64,000 nt of DNA from Acrocarpospora catenulata (GTDB taxonomy: Bacteria; Actinomycetota; Actinomycetes; Streptosporangiales; Streptosporangiaceae): NCBI RefSeq assembly GCF_018476525.1, contig NZ_JAHCST010000031.1, forward strand, positions 1 through 64,000. The letters are read 5' to 3'. Position numbers and translations under genes: made by a program. A model generated the notes under the pieces. The model did not search any database. It had not been told where the DNA came from and was given only the letters and a program-made list of their open reading frames with translations. Shown here piece after piece: positions 7,684 to 15,507 of the stretch. Positions within the stretch are counted from its first letter, which is position 1. The number at the start of each line of letters is the position of its first letter.

Positions 7684-8099
7684 TTCCGGTCTCCGGGGCC
7701 GCAGGCGACGCCGTCCTGGTTGGAATCCAGCTTCTGCCGGTCCTTGCCGTGTACGGCCAGCGGTGGGAAGCCGCGGGCGGCGAGCCACGCACACTTGCTC
7801 TCCCCCTTGGCCAGTTTGGGGAAGGAGACCGGCACGCACTGGGCGATCGTGCCGTAGGTACGGTCGCAGCCGTCGGCGAAGGCGGTCACCGCCACCTTCT
7901 CCGGCCGCTTGGCCACGCGCGCCTTCGAGGGGCCGGGCTTGGCGGCGAACGGCAGGATCCGGGGGGCGGGCTTGGGGCCCCTGGCCGCGCGGTCCGCCAC
8001 GGCGTCGGCAGGGACGCCCGTGGAGAGCGCGGTGAGCGCGGTCCCGGCCAGCACCGTCACCGTCGCCAGCGCGATGACCGCCGTCTTCCTGGGTTTCAT
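7680..8099 (-). CDS. Secreted excalibur-like protein
   Basis: A 139-residue secreted protein with an N-terminal signal peptide (about 1-33). Its C-terminus ends in a motif close to the calcium-binding excalibur signature (LDSNQDGVACG), preceded by a cysteine-containing region (DGCDRTYG, QCVPVSFP, KCAWLAARGFPP). An AAGGAGGG ribosome site sits 4 bp before the ATG. It is coupled to the GtrA gene by a 4-bp overlap. The gene lies immediately beside the left end of a TnpB element, so its native promoter may have been separated from it. Confidence 0.75.
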   Translation of the reverse strand: MKPRKTAVIALATVTVLAGTALTALSTGVPADAVADRAARGPKPAPRILPFAAKPGPSKARVAKRPEKVAVTAFADGCDRTYGTIAQCVPVSFPKLAKGESKCAWLAARGFPPLAVHGKDRQKLDSNQDGVACGPGDRK

Positions 8100-8206
8100 C
8101 GAACCCTCCTTGAAGGCTGGAGACCCCGGGCTTCAACCCTGGGAAGGAAAGCCGGAACGGCGCTTGTCGGCTTATGCAAAGCGGATAGCTTTGGTAAAGT
8201 CGATCT

Positions 8207-9406
8207 ATGCGGACGGCGTACAAGTGCCGGGCTTACCCGACACCGGAACAAGCCGCAGTGCTCAACCGCACCTTCGGCTGCGTCCGCTTCGTCTGGAACC
8301 ACACCCTGGCCTGGCGGCATGAGCGCTTCCACGGCGAACGAGTGAAGACGAACTTCGTCCAGGCCAACGCCCACCTGACGGCAATGAAAGCCGCTGACCA
8401 GACGGCATGGCTGAACGAGGTGTCCTCGGTCCCGCTTCAGCAGGCGATCCGCCACCAGCAGGTGGCCTTCACGAGCTTCTTCGCCGGACGAGCCCGCCAC
8501 CCGCGCTACAAGTCCCGGGCGGGACGGCAGAGCGCCGAATACACCCGCTCGGGATTCCGCTACCGCGACGGCCAACTTTGGCTGGCGAAGACGGACGCCA
8601 CGCTGGCGTTCGTATGGTCCTGGCCCGGCATCGACCCGGCGGCGATCGACCCGACCACGGTGACCGTGTCCCGTGACCCGTGCGGACGCTGGTATGTGTC
8701 CTTCGCCGTTGACGTGGACGACCCCGCCCAATTCCCGGCTACCGGTGCCGTCGTCGGCGTGGACGTGGGCGTCAAGGACTTCGCCGTCACCAGCGACGGG
8801 GAGAAGATCGCCAACCCGCGCCATCTGGCGCGCAGAGCGGCGAACCTGGCCCGCTACCAGCGTCGCATGGCCCGCAAGCAGCCCGGGTCTAGCAACCGCG
8901 CCAAGGCGAAGGCGAAGGTTGCGCGTGCGCACCGGAAGGTGAAGGCGGCCCGCGCCGACTTCCTGCACAAGACCAGTACCCGGCTGGTCCGCGACCACGA
9001 CGTGATCGTGATCGAAGACCTCAACGTCAAGGGCATGGTCCGCAACCGATCCCTGGCCAAGGCGATCTCCGACTGCGGATGGGGCACCTTCCGCCGCATG
9101 CTGGACTACAAGACCGCGAAATACGGCCGCCACCTGATCGTCATCGACCGCTGGTACCCCAGCTCGAAAACCTGCTCGGCGTGCGGGCGTCTGCTCGCCG
9201 GACTGAGCCTTTCCACCCGGCGCTGGACATGCCCGGGATGCGGCACCCTGCACGACAGGGACGTCAACGCCGCCAAGAACATCCTGGCGGCAGGTCTTGC
9301 CGTGACTGCCTGTGGAGGTGACGTCAGACACTCCGGGTCCTCCCGGGTGCAGTCGCCGGTGAAGCAGGAACCCCAGCCTGTGAAGGCTGGAATCCCCCGC
9401 CCTTAG
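8207..9406 (+). CDS. tnpB: TnpB RNA-guided nuclease (IS605 OrfB family)
   Basis: A full-length TnpB of 399 residues. The N-terminal OrfB helix-turn-helix region is clear (KCRAYPTPEQAAVLNRTFGCVRFVWNHTL). The RuvC-like active-site residues are intact: Asp186 (GVDVGVKDF), Glu270 (VIEDLNVKGM) and Asp352 (HDRDVNAAKN). The zinc ribbon CSAC...CPGC lies between the last two. TnpB proteins are RNA-guided DNA endonucleases that keep the element at its donor site; the guide comes from the element's 3' end. The stop codon lies inside the right-end hairpin. No tnpA is present, so movement would depend on a transposase elsewhere. Confidence 0.95.
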   Translation: MRTAYKCRAYPTPEQAAVLNRTFGCVRFVWNHTLAWRHERFHGERVKTNFVQANAHLTAMKAADQTAWLNEVSSVPLQQAIRHQQVAFTSFFAGRARHPRYKSRAGRQSAEYTRSGFRYRDGQLWLAKTDATLAFVWSWPGIDPAAIDPTTVTVSRDPCGRWYVSFAVDVDDPAQFPATGAVVGVDVGVKDFAVTSDGEKIANPRHLARRAANLARYQRRMARKQPGSSNRAKAKAKVARAHRKVKAARADFLHKTSTRLVRDHDVIVIEDLNVKGMVRNRSLAKAISDCGWGTFRRMLDYKTAKYGRHLIVIDRWYPSSKTCSACGRLLAGLSLSTRRWTCPGCGTLHDRDVNAAKNILAAGLAVTACGGDVRHSGSSRVQSPVKQEPQPVKAGIPRP

Positions 9407-9424
9407 GCGTGGGGAGGAAGTCAA
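9280..9424 (+). ncRNA. Candidate omega-RNA (reRNA) at tnpB 3' end
   Basis: The 3' end of tnpB and the element right end form two adjacent hairpins: CCAGCCT/AGGCTGG with a GTGA loop (9373-9390) and the terminal CCCC-CGCC/GGCG-T-GGGG hairpin (9394-9414). In studied TnpB systems this region is processed into the guide RNA, whose guide is the first 16-20 bases after the right end. Here that would be bases from 9425 onward, inside the oxidase gene. The 5' limit given is arbitrary. Confidence 0.4.
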
Positions 9425-11487
9425 GACAGATGCACCCACTTCGCGATCGAGGGCACGCCCGCCGCGTCCACCACGGTGAGCATGTACCAGCCCGGCGGGG
9501 CGAGGTTCGGGTTGGTCGTGACGTTGAGGTCGAGTTCGTTGCCGGGGAGCACCGAGAGCGGCAGGTCCACGTACCGCTGGTTGGGGTCGGAGGAGTGGGT
9601 CACGGCGGCGGGGCGGATGAGCGACGCCTTGACGACGGGCCCGCCGACGGTGATCCGCTGCGCCGCGCCGTACGTCCAGGAGGTGGAGGTCAGCGACACG
9701 ATCTCCGGGCGGGCGCCCTTGAACAGGTACGGCGGGGAGTAGAGAGAGATGCGCGGGTCGAAAGTGCCGTTGCCCGGGTTGTCGCCGACCGCCATCACCC
9801 GGCCGTCCGGCAGCAGCAGCGCGGAGGAGTGGTAGGTACGGGGGACGGGGTCGGTCGCCATGCCCGGGGTGTAGGTGTCGGTCTGCGGGTCGAACATCGA
9901 CGCCTCGTACACCGGGTCGGCGCGGTTGTGCAGGCCGCCGCCGGTCTCCAGTACCTTGCCGTCGGGCAGCAGGACCGCCGAGACGTACATCTTGCCCTGG
10001 TCGCCCGTCTGCGGGGTGTTGTCGTGGTTGTGCCCCTGGGGCAGGTCGGGGCCGGGGGTGTAGGCGGGGGTCGGCTCCTTCAGGTCGATGATGTCGGTGA
10101 GCCGGTGGGCGTCCACGTTGGTCTCGATGTTGCCGCCGCCGATGGTGATCACGCGCTGGTCCTGGGCGGGCGGCAGCAGCACGCTCATCGACTGGTCCCG
10201 CTCGTCCTTGCGGCGCAGCCCGGTCACGTCGGTGACGGTTCCGGTGGTCCAGTCGTAGAGGGACGCGCCCGTGCCGGGCGTGCCGTTCCCGAAGACGTGC
10301 GAGCCCGTGTAGAAGAGCCGCCCGTCCTGGAGCAGGATCATCGCCGGGTACAGGCCCCAGAACCGCCAGGTCTGCGGGACCTCCCACAGCGCCTTCCACC
10401 GGTTCTCGGCGGTGGACCAGAGCTCGGTGGCCACCGAGCCGCTGGAGTCCTCCTTCAGCCCGCCCACCGAGAAGACGTCCCCGTTGCCGAGGACGGTCGC
10501 CGACGGGTACCAGTGCCCGTCGTTCATGTCGTTGGTCGCCTGGTAGGTGTTGGTGGCCGGGTCGAACAGGTAGGAGACCTTCAGGCCCTTGTAGCCGTGA
10601 CTGCCGTCGGCGGCGGGATAGTCCTTGTTGCCGCCCATGACGAGCACCTTGCCGTCGGGCAGCTGGACGTGCCCGGCGCAGAACAGGTCGTCCGGCGTCG
10701 GCACGTCGGTGAACGTGCCGGTGGCGGGGTCGAACACGCTGGTGGTGAAGGTGCCGGCGGCGAAGGCGTCCGGGTCGTTGCCGGAGCCCGCGATCAGCAG
10801 GACCTTGCCGTTGTGCAGCAGCACGGTGTGGATCGCCCGGACCGGTGACGGGTAGGAGAGCACCTCCCACGAGCCGGTCTGGCACGGTCCGCTCGAACAG
10901 GGCGGCTCTGGTTCCGGAACCGTGGCGTCGACCATCGCGTAGTCGTCGGTGACCAGGGTGCCGACGCCGTAGACGGTCACTCCCCAGGTGATGCGGTCGG
11001 TGTCCGGTGGCACCTCCGGCGTCCGTACGGTGGCCTGCTGCCAGGTGGCGGTGACCGGGAGGGCCGACAGGTCGGTCCAGTAGTGCCAGCCGGCCGCGTC
11101 GTGGCGGAACATCGTGATCACGGTGTTGGGGGTGGAGGTCTTGTACCAGACCGACAGGTCGTACTGGTGTCCCGGCGTCACCGCCGGGGCGCAGGAGGAG
11201 GCCTCCAGCATCATCGTCTTGCGGTCGCCGCTCGCGATGCGGGTGATGTCGATGGCGACGGCCCTGCTGCCCGAGTGGGCGTCCGAGGTCACGGTGAAGG
11301 CGAAGTCGTTGTCGCCCCAGCCCGACTGCTCGAAGCAGGCCGGGAAGCCGCCGGCGTCCAGCGTCTCCAGGCTCGCGTTGAGCACCAGGTTGTCGGCCGC
11401 GGCCACCGGCAGGGCCCCGGGCAGGACGGCCAGCGTGGTCAGGGTCGCGGCCGCCAGCAGCGCGGCCGGGCGGGCGCGGCGCATCAC
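9421..11487 (-). CDS. GlxA-like secreted copper radical oxidase (galactose oxidase family)
   Basis: A 688-residue secreted protein: signal peptide (about 1-31), N-terminal carbohydrate-binding-like beta domain (about 33-190), kelch propeller (about 205-575) and the galactose-oxidase early-set domain (about 590-688). All metal and cofactor residues of the family can be matched: Cys270 (DLFCAGH) for the Cys-Tyr cross-link with Tyr327 (HWYPSA), Tyr552-His553 (RTYHSSALLLPDG) and His631 (VTHSSDPNQR). Such enzymes oxidise a primary alcohol to an aldehyde with release of H2O2; in Streptomyces GlxA acts on a hyphal-tip glycan made by CslA. It is coupled by ATGA overlap to the glycosyltransferase upstream. 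Its stop codon lies in the right end of the TnpB element. Confidence 0.9.
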   Translation of the reverse strand: MMRRARPAALLAAATLTTLAVLPGALPVAAADNLVLNASLETLDAGGFPACFEQSGWGDNDFAFTVTSDAHSGSRAVAIDITRIASGDRKTMMLEASSCAPAVTPGHQYDLSVWYKTSTPNTVITMFRHDAAGWHYWTDLSALPVTATWQQATVRTPEVPPDTDRITWGVTVYGVGTLVTDDYAMVDATVPEPEPPCSSGPCQTGSWEVLSYPSPVRAIHTVLLHNGKVLLIAGSGNDPDAFAAGTFTTSVFDPATGTFTDVPTPDDLFCAGHVQLPDGKVLVMGGNKDYPAADGSHGYKGLKVSYLFDPATNTYQATNDMNDGHWYPSATVLGNGDVFSVGGLKEDSSGSVATELWSTAENRWKALWEVPQTWRFWGLYPAMILLQDGRLFYTGSHVFGNGTPGTGASLYDWTTGTVTDVTGLRRKDERDQSMSVLLPPAQDQRVITIGGGNIETNVDAHRLTDIIDLKEPTPAYTPGPDLPQGHNHDNTPQTGDQGKMYVSAVLLPDGKVLETGGGLHNRADPVYEASMFDPQTDTYTPGMATDPVPRTYHSSALLLPDGRVMAVGDNPGNGTFDPRISLYSPPYLFKGARPEIVSLTSTSWTYGAAQRITVGGPVVKASLIRPAAVTHSSDPNQRYVDLPLSVLPGNELDLNVTTNPNLAPPGWYMLTVVDAAGVPSIAKWVHLS

Positions 11488-12224
11488 TCTTCGCCCAGCG
11501 CGAGTACGGGAGGCCGCCGGTCGACGCCGCTGAACCGGAGCCTGCCCAGGTGCCGGACGAAGCGCAGGCCCTCCCTCACCGAGGACTTGGACTCGCCCGC
11601 GAACCGGCGGCCGAACCGGTACGGCACCTCGGCGACCGTACGGGGACGGCAGCGCACCACCAGCTCAAGAAGGATCTTGTAGCCCAGCGGCCGCAGGTCG
11701 TTCGGCCGAAGCACCGCCCTATTTATCGCGAAAAATCCGGACATGGGGTCGGTGATGCCTTGGAGTTCGCGGAAGAACAGCAGTTTCGCGGTCAGGGTCG
11801 AGTACCGGGAGACCATCAGGCGGTAGTTGCCGTCCAGGCCGTCGCCGTTGCCGCCCCGCGCGTACCGGCTGGCCACCACGAGGTCGGCCCGCTCCGCCGC
11901 GGCGATCAGCGCGGGCACCGTCCCCGGCGGGTGCTGCAGGTCGGCGTCCATGACGACGATCAGGCCGCCCCTGGCCAGGCGCATGCCCTCGACCACCGCG
12001 CCGCCCAGGCCACCCTGGGGAGCGTCCCGATGGTGCAGCCGGACCGGGAGGCGCGAGGTCTCGGCGGCGCGGGCGACGGCCCCGGGAGTGTCGTCGCTGC
12101 TGTCGTCCACGAAGATGATCTCCGCTGCGTCGGCTTCGAGGGTCTTGTTGAGCAGCTCGACGAGCTCTGCGATGTTGTCCGCTTCGTTGAAGGTGGGGAT
12201 GACGATCGACACGGGCGGGGTCAT
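11484..12224 (-). CDS. GT2 polyprenyl-phosphate sugar synthase (DPM1-like)
   Basis: A 246-residue soluble family 2 glycosyltransferase with the architecture of dolichol/polyprenol-phosphate mannose synthases. Motifs: VSIVIPTFNEADNI at the start, FVDDSSDD (39-45) for nucleotide binding, and the metal-binding DAD at 93-95 (VVMDADLQHPPG), then the family's MSGFFAINR segment. It probably transfers a sugar from a nucleotide donor to polyprenyl phosphate at the inner membrane face. GGAGG stands 6 bp before the ATG at 12224, which lies 2 bp after the upstream gene. Its product would feed the GT-C enzyme encoded just upstream. Which sugar is used is unknown. Confidence 0.85.
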   Translation of the reverse strand: MTPPVSIVIPTFNEADNIAELVELLNKTLEADAAEIIFVDDSSDDTPGAVARAAETSRLPVRLHHRDAPQGGLGGAVVEGMRLARGGLIVVMDADLQHPPGTVPALIAAAERADLVVASRYARGGNGDGLDGNYRLMVSRYSTLTAKLLFFRELQGITDPMSGFFAINRAVLRPNDLRPLGYKILLELVVRCRPRTVAEVPYRFGRRFAGESKSSVREGLRFVRHLGRLRFSGVDRRPPVLALGEE

Positions 12225-12226
12225 GA

Positions 12227-13801
12227 TCAGCCTCCGTAAACGCGGCGAATCTCGATCCGGGCGTAGCCCTCGCCGAAACCGGTGAGCGGTGTTGAGTGGG
12301 TGAGCGTGTCGCGGACGGTGGGCAGGCGGGCGGCGTCCTGGCGCATGATGCCGCTGGAGATCACGTAGTCGAAGTCGCGCCAGCCGCCCGGCAGCTCCTT
12401 CCGTACCGCGCTGTCCAGGTCCGCCTTGTAGAACCAGACGGGATCGAAGCCGGAGTTCCGCAGGTCGAGCCAGAGAGCGTCGTCCACCAGGACCTTCACG
12501 CCCTGCGGCTCGGCCACCGCGCCGCGGAAGAACTCCAGCGCGGCGCGGCGGTCGGCGTTGGCGTCCACGGTGAGCACCCTGGCCTGGCCGGGGAGCCAGA
12601 CCGCGAGCACGGCGCCGGCCGCGGCCACCACCGTGGCGGCGAGGAACCAGGGCCGCAGCCGCCGCAGCCGCAGGACCAGCGGCAGCGCCCGCAGGGGCAG
12701 CGGCAGCCGGCCGAGCGCCCGCGCCGCCGTCCGGAGCAGGGTCTCGGCGATGCCCGCCGCGCAGATCGCGAAGAACGGCAGCAGCCCGATGATGTACATG
12801 GCGGGCAGGTAGCCGGAGGGCCGCATCCCGACGACCATGAGGATCATCCCGCCGAGCGCCACCGGACGCAGCCGGCTGAAGGCCATCCCGGCCACCACCG
12901 ACAGCGCGCCGCCGACCACGATGACCGGATCGGTCGCCAGCCACGCGGTGAGCAGCTCGTTGGCCCCCGTACCGGAGACGAACATGTTCCCCGACGGCGG
13001 CCGGTCGCTGAGCTGGAACCTGACGGCATCCCAGAGGGAGACGTGGTCGGGACCTGGCAGCAGCTCGCCCTTGAGCAGCGCGTAGAGGGGATAAAGAGCC
13101 CCGGTGAGCACCAGGCCGCTGCCGAGCCCCGCCAGCGAGAACGTCCGGGTGTGCGGGTCGGCCGTCCGCCACATCGTGTACGCCACCGGCAGCACCGCCA
13201 GCAGCATCGTCTCCTTGGTCAGTACGGCGATCGCCGCGCACACGCCGCTGGCCACGTGGTGCCCGAGGTGGCGGCTCGGCGACAGCGCCAGCGCGTACGC
13301 GCCGAGCACCCAGGGCACCGCGATGTTGTCCAGGTAGAGCTGCCGCTGGAGGGTCAGCGCGATGGGCGACAGCGTGAACAGCAGCACCGCCGCGCCCGCG
13401 GCCAGGGGCGAGAACCGGAGCCGCCTGGCGATGATCCACAGCAGCAGCGCGCTGATCCCCGTGACCAGCGGCATGATGAACCGCCCGGCCGCCACCGCCA
13501 GGCCGTCCCGGAACAGCAGCTCGGGGATCCACGAGAACGCGCCGATCTGCAGCCAGCCGACCGGCGGATGGTCGTACCAGTAGGTGTAGTGCGCCAGGGA
13601 ACCCTGCCGCAGGGCCCACGCCTGCGCGAGGTAGGTTCCCTCGTCGTCGTCGATCGCCGGGTAACCGGTGACGTTGACCAGTTGCACGGCGACCACCACG
13701 GTGATCAGCAACGCGGGCGCGTAGGTCAGCAGGCGGCGGGGCGGGGCGACGGCCTGCCCTGGCGCGGCCTGCGGGAGGTGTAATCGTTCGAGTACGGCCA
13801 T
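12227..13801 (-). CDS. GT-C membrane glycosyltransferase (PMT/ArnT-like)
   Basis: A 524-residue protein with about ten membrane helices and a C-terminal extracytoplasmic domain (about 400-524). The acidic motif of GT-C enzymes lies in the first external loop (AIDDDEGTYLAQAWALRQG, residues 51-54 DDDE), followed by HPPVGWLQIG, as in the GT39/GT83 class. These enzymes use lipid-linked sugars outside the membrane, which fits the polyprenyl-phosphate-sugar synthase encoded next. I use the ATG at 13801, 4 bp after the upstream stop; a longer in-frame start would overlap the neighbouring gene by about 60 bp. Confidence 0.8.
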   Translation of the reverse strand: MAVLERLHLPQAAPGQAVAPPRRLLTYAPALLITVVVAVQLVNVTGYPAIDDDEGTYLAQAWALRQGSLAHYTYWYDHPPVGWLQIGAFSWIPELLFRDGLAVAAGRFIMPLVTGISALLLWIIARRLRFSPLAAGAAVLLFTLSPIALTLQRQLYLDNIAVPWVLGAYALALSPSRHLGHHVASGVCAAIAVLTKETMLLAVLPVAYTMWRTADPHTRTFSLAGLGSGLVLTGALYPLYALLKGELLPGPDHVSLWDAVRFQLSDRPPSGNMFVSGTGANELLTAWLATDPVIVVGGALSVVAGMAFSRLRPVALGGMILMVVGMRPSGYLPAMYIIGLLPFFAICAAGIAETLLRTAARALGRLPLPLRALPLVLRLRRLRPWFLAATVVAAAGAVLAVWLPGQARVLTVDANADRRAALEFFRGAVAEPQGVKVLVDDALWLDLRNSGFDPVWFYKADLDSAVRKELPGGWRDFDYVISSGIMRQDAARLPTVRDTLTHSTPLTGFGEGYARIEIRRVYGG

Positions 13802-13805
13802 CGGA

Positions 13806-15071
13806 TCAGTCCCCCTCGTGGGCGGCCTTGAGATGCACGCCCAGGTGCTTGGTGAGCTCCCACTCACGCCGTCCGGTGTATTCGCGCAGCACCGCCCGCG
13901 CCGCCGCCAGCGCCAGCACGACGTTGTAGAGCGGCATCCCGGCGAGCAGCCGCAGATAATGGAGCGTTCCGATACGTACGCGGTACTGCTTGCCGAAGTC
14001 GTGCAGTCCGGCCACCTCGAAGGCCAGCGTGGCCAGGGTGGGGATGACCGGCAGGAACGAGATGAACGCGACCCCGACGGGGACGTCGGCGAACAGGCCC
14101 ACCGCGAGGCCGACCGGGATGACCGCCCCCGAGAACGCCTGCACCAGCGGCGAGATGAGCGTGTACCGCGCGAGCGCGCGCTGCCCGAAGGTGGGCAGCC
14201 GCCGCCAGTCCCCCTTGCGCAGCACCTGGAGGAAGCCCTGGTTCCAGCGGGTGCGCTGCTTGAGCAGGGCCGTGATGGAGTGCGGCGTCTCCTCCCTCGT
14301 CACCAGCACCGCGTCGTAGGCGACCGCGATCTTCTTGCCAGCGGTGCTCAGGCGGACGCCCAGGTCGCAGTCCTCGGCCAGGCAGTTCTCGTCCCATCCC
14401 CCCGCCTCGCGGATCACCTCGGTCCGGACGAAGACCGTGTTGCCGCCCAGCGGGATGAACCCCTTTTGGGCCTGCAGGTGCAGCCGGCTGCGGAACCAGA
14501 AGAAGTACTCCATGCAGTTCCGCACGCTGTACCAGCTCGAATCGAAATTGATGAGCTGGACGCCGCCCTGGACAACGTCGGCCGCGGTGGTGCGGAACTC
14601 GTGGTCGATGTGCTCCAGCAGCAGCGGGTGCACCTGGTCCTCGGCGTCGAACACCCCGACCACCTCGCCGGTGCAGTGGGGCAGCGCGGTGTTCAGCGCC
14701 TTCGGCTTGTTCTTTCGCTCGTTGGTGTCCACCACCACGGATACTCGTGTGGCGTATTGTGCTTCGAGTTGCCGTGCGATAGCGGTGGTGTCCGGGTCGT
14801 CGTGGCCGACGATAATGATGATCTCGTAATTCTGGTGGGTCGACTCGAGGAGTCGCTCGACCGTCGCGTGCAGCACGTTCTCCTCGTGTCTTGCGGGCAC
14901 GAGGAGGGAGAAGGAGAGGTGGTGTTGTCCGTCCGGCGGGGAGAATCGAGTGGCCTTGAGATTCTCCGGGGTACCCCATGCGTGCAGCATCCACGTTAGG
15001 GTGGATACCGCAGATGCGGTAAGGATCAGTGAGACTAGAATAACCAGGACCCAGATCCACATACCGATCAC
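13806..15071 (-). CDS. Membrane GT2 glycan synthase (BcsA/CslA-like)
   Basis: A 421-residue processive-type family 2 glycosyltransferase. One N-terminal helix (1-28) precedes the catalytic domain and three or so helices follow (about 285-390). The canonical synthase motifs are present: DAED at 142-145 (GVFDAEDQ), ED at 233-234 (LAEDCDLG) and QRTRW at 272-276. These are the D, DxD, ED and QxxRW signatures of cellulose/chitin/hyaluronan-type synthases. It heads a four-gene minus-strand operon that ends with a GlxA-like oxidase, recalling the Streptomyces cslA-glxA pair. It is shorter than CslA and lacks a PilZ domain. Product polymer unknown. Confidence 0.85.
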   Translation of the reverse strand: MIGMWIWVLVILVSLILTASAVSTLTWMLHAWGTPENLKATRFSPPDGQHHLSFSLLVPARHEENVLHATVERLLESTHQNYEIIIIVGHDDPDTTAIARQLEAQYATRVSVVVDTNERKNKPKALNTALPHCTGEVVGVFDAEDQVHPLLLEHIDHEFRTTAADVVQGGVQLINFDSSWYSVRNCMEYFFWFRSRLHLQAQKGFIPLGGNTVFVRTEVIREAGGWDENCLAEDCDLGVRLSTAGKKIAVAYDAVLVTREETPHSITALLKQRTRWNQGFLQVLRKGDWRRLPTFGQRALARYTLISPLVQAFSGAVIPVGLAVGLFADVPVGVAFISFLPVIPTLATLAFEVAGLHDFGKQYRVRIGTLHYLRLLAGMPLYNVVLALAAARAVLREYTGRREWELTKHLGVHLKAAHEGD

Positions 15072-15308
15072 GTTATATGCCGGATGTTATCGGTGAGTTA
15101 ATCCCGATAGAGCTGGCACGCGACAACGGAATTTCTTTTTCGCTCCAGTGAATTCGGTGTGACGCACACGTTTCCAGGTCCAGACGTTTCAATATCTGGG
15201 AAATGATTTCGGAACCGAATTTTATTCCATGCGACGCCTTGGTGTCGCGGCTCGACGGCCAGGTACGGGACGACACCTGCCCACACACCGGAACCGCGTC
15301 CCGCGAGT

Positions 15309-15321
15309 CCGAAACTTTCGG
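15309..15321. promoter_or_regulatory. CGAAANTTTCG operator box 1
   Basis: CCGAAACTTTCGG is a perfect 13-bp palindrome with a one-base centre. It matches the CGAAANTTTCG element known upstream of xylanase and related hemicellulase genes in Streptomyces. It lies about 190 bp before the CE15 start and its centre is 50 bp from box 2, close to five helical turns. Confidence 0.65.
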
Positions 15322-15359
15322 GTGTCGAAGTGGAACGCGCCTACAATTCAGCTAGTTTC

Positions 15360-15370
15360 CGAAAGTTTCG
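15360..15370. promoter_or_regulatory. CGAAANTTTCG operator box 2
   Basis: CGAAAGTTTCG is a second perfect copy of the xylan-type box. A degenerate third copy (GAAACCTTTCG) follows at about 15424-15434 next to the candidate promoter. The set suggests repression by a LacI-type xylan or oligosaccharide regulator encoded elsewhere. Confidence 0.6.
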
Positions 15371-15443
15371 ACATCAGCATGCCCATACTGCCAGTTCAAA
15401 GGTAGGGCGATAAGTAGATCTTAGAAACCTTTCGATATCTGCG

Positions 15444-15472
15444 TTGACGTGTTTCGAGCGGATTCCCAGACT
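15444..15472 (+). promoter_or_regulatory. Candidate promoter of CE15 gene
   Basis: TTGACG (15444-15449) and CAGACT (15467-15472) are 17 bp apart, close to the actinomycete TTGACN/TAGRNT pattern. The start of transcription would be near 15480, leaving a short leader with GGAAGGGAG just before the GTG start. Confidence 0.45.
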
Positions 15473-15507
15473 GAGCGCCAATACCCCACCCGGAAGGGAG
15501 AGCCCTA

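Larger units (their letters stand above)
8110..9424 (+). mobile_element. IS1341-type (IS200/IS605 family) element, tnpB only
   Basis: A TnpB-only element without a TnpA transposase gene. The left end has the sequence TGAAGGCTGGA at 8111-8121 followed by a hairpin (CCCGGG-CTTCAA-CCCTGGG). The right end repeats TGAAGGCTGGA at 9381-9391, followed by a hairpin whose arms are CCCC-CGCC and GGCG-T-GGGG, and ends in the TCAA expected at the right cleavage site of this family (9421-9424). The left boundary is estimated. It is inserted between the copper-oxidase gene and the excalibur-like gene, which both run on the opposite strand. Confidence 0.8.
15072..15507. other. 436-bp divergent intergenic region
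   Basis: This separates the divergent glycan-synthase operon and CE15 gene. It is clearly richer in A+T than its surroundings around 15110-15235. Its right half holds two CGAAANTTTCG boxes and a candidate promoter for the CE15 gene. I see no convincing small gene or RNA in it. Confidence 0.6.

Noticed and set aside
8096-10885. Long minus-strand open frame (929 codons) across tnpB and the oxidase gene
   Set aside because: It runs antisense to tnpB and out of frame with the oxidase, with Arg/Gly/Pro-rich low-complexity translation. It is a shadow caused by high GC at codon position 3.
15073-15288. Small minus-strand open frame in the AT-richer intergenic region
   Set aside because: No ribosome site, no similarity and a composition unlike the genes around it.
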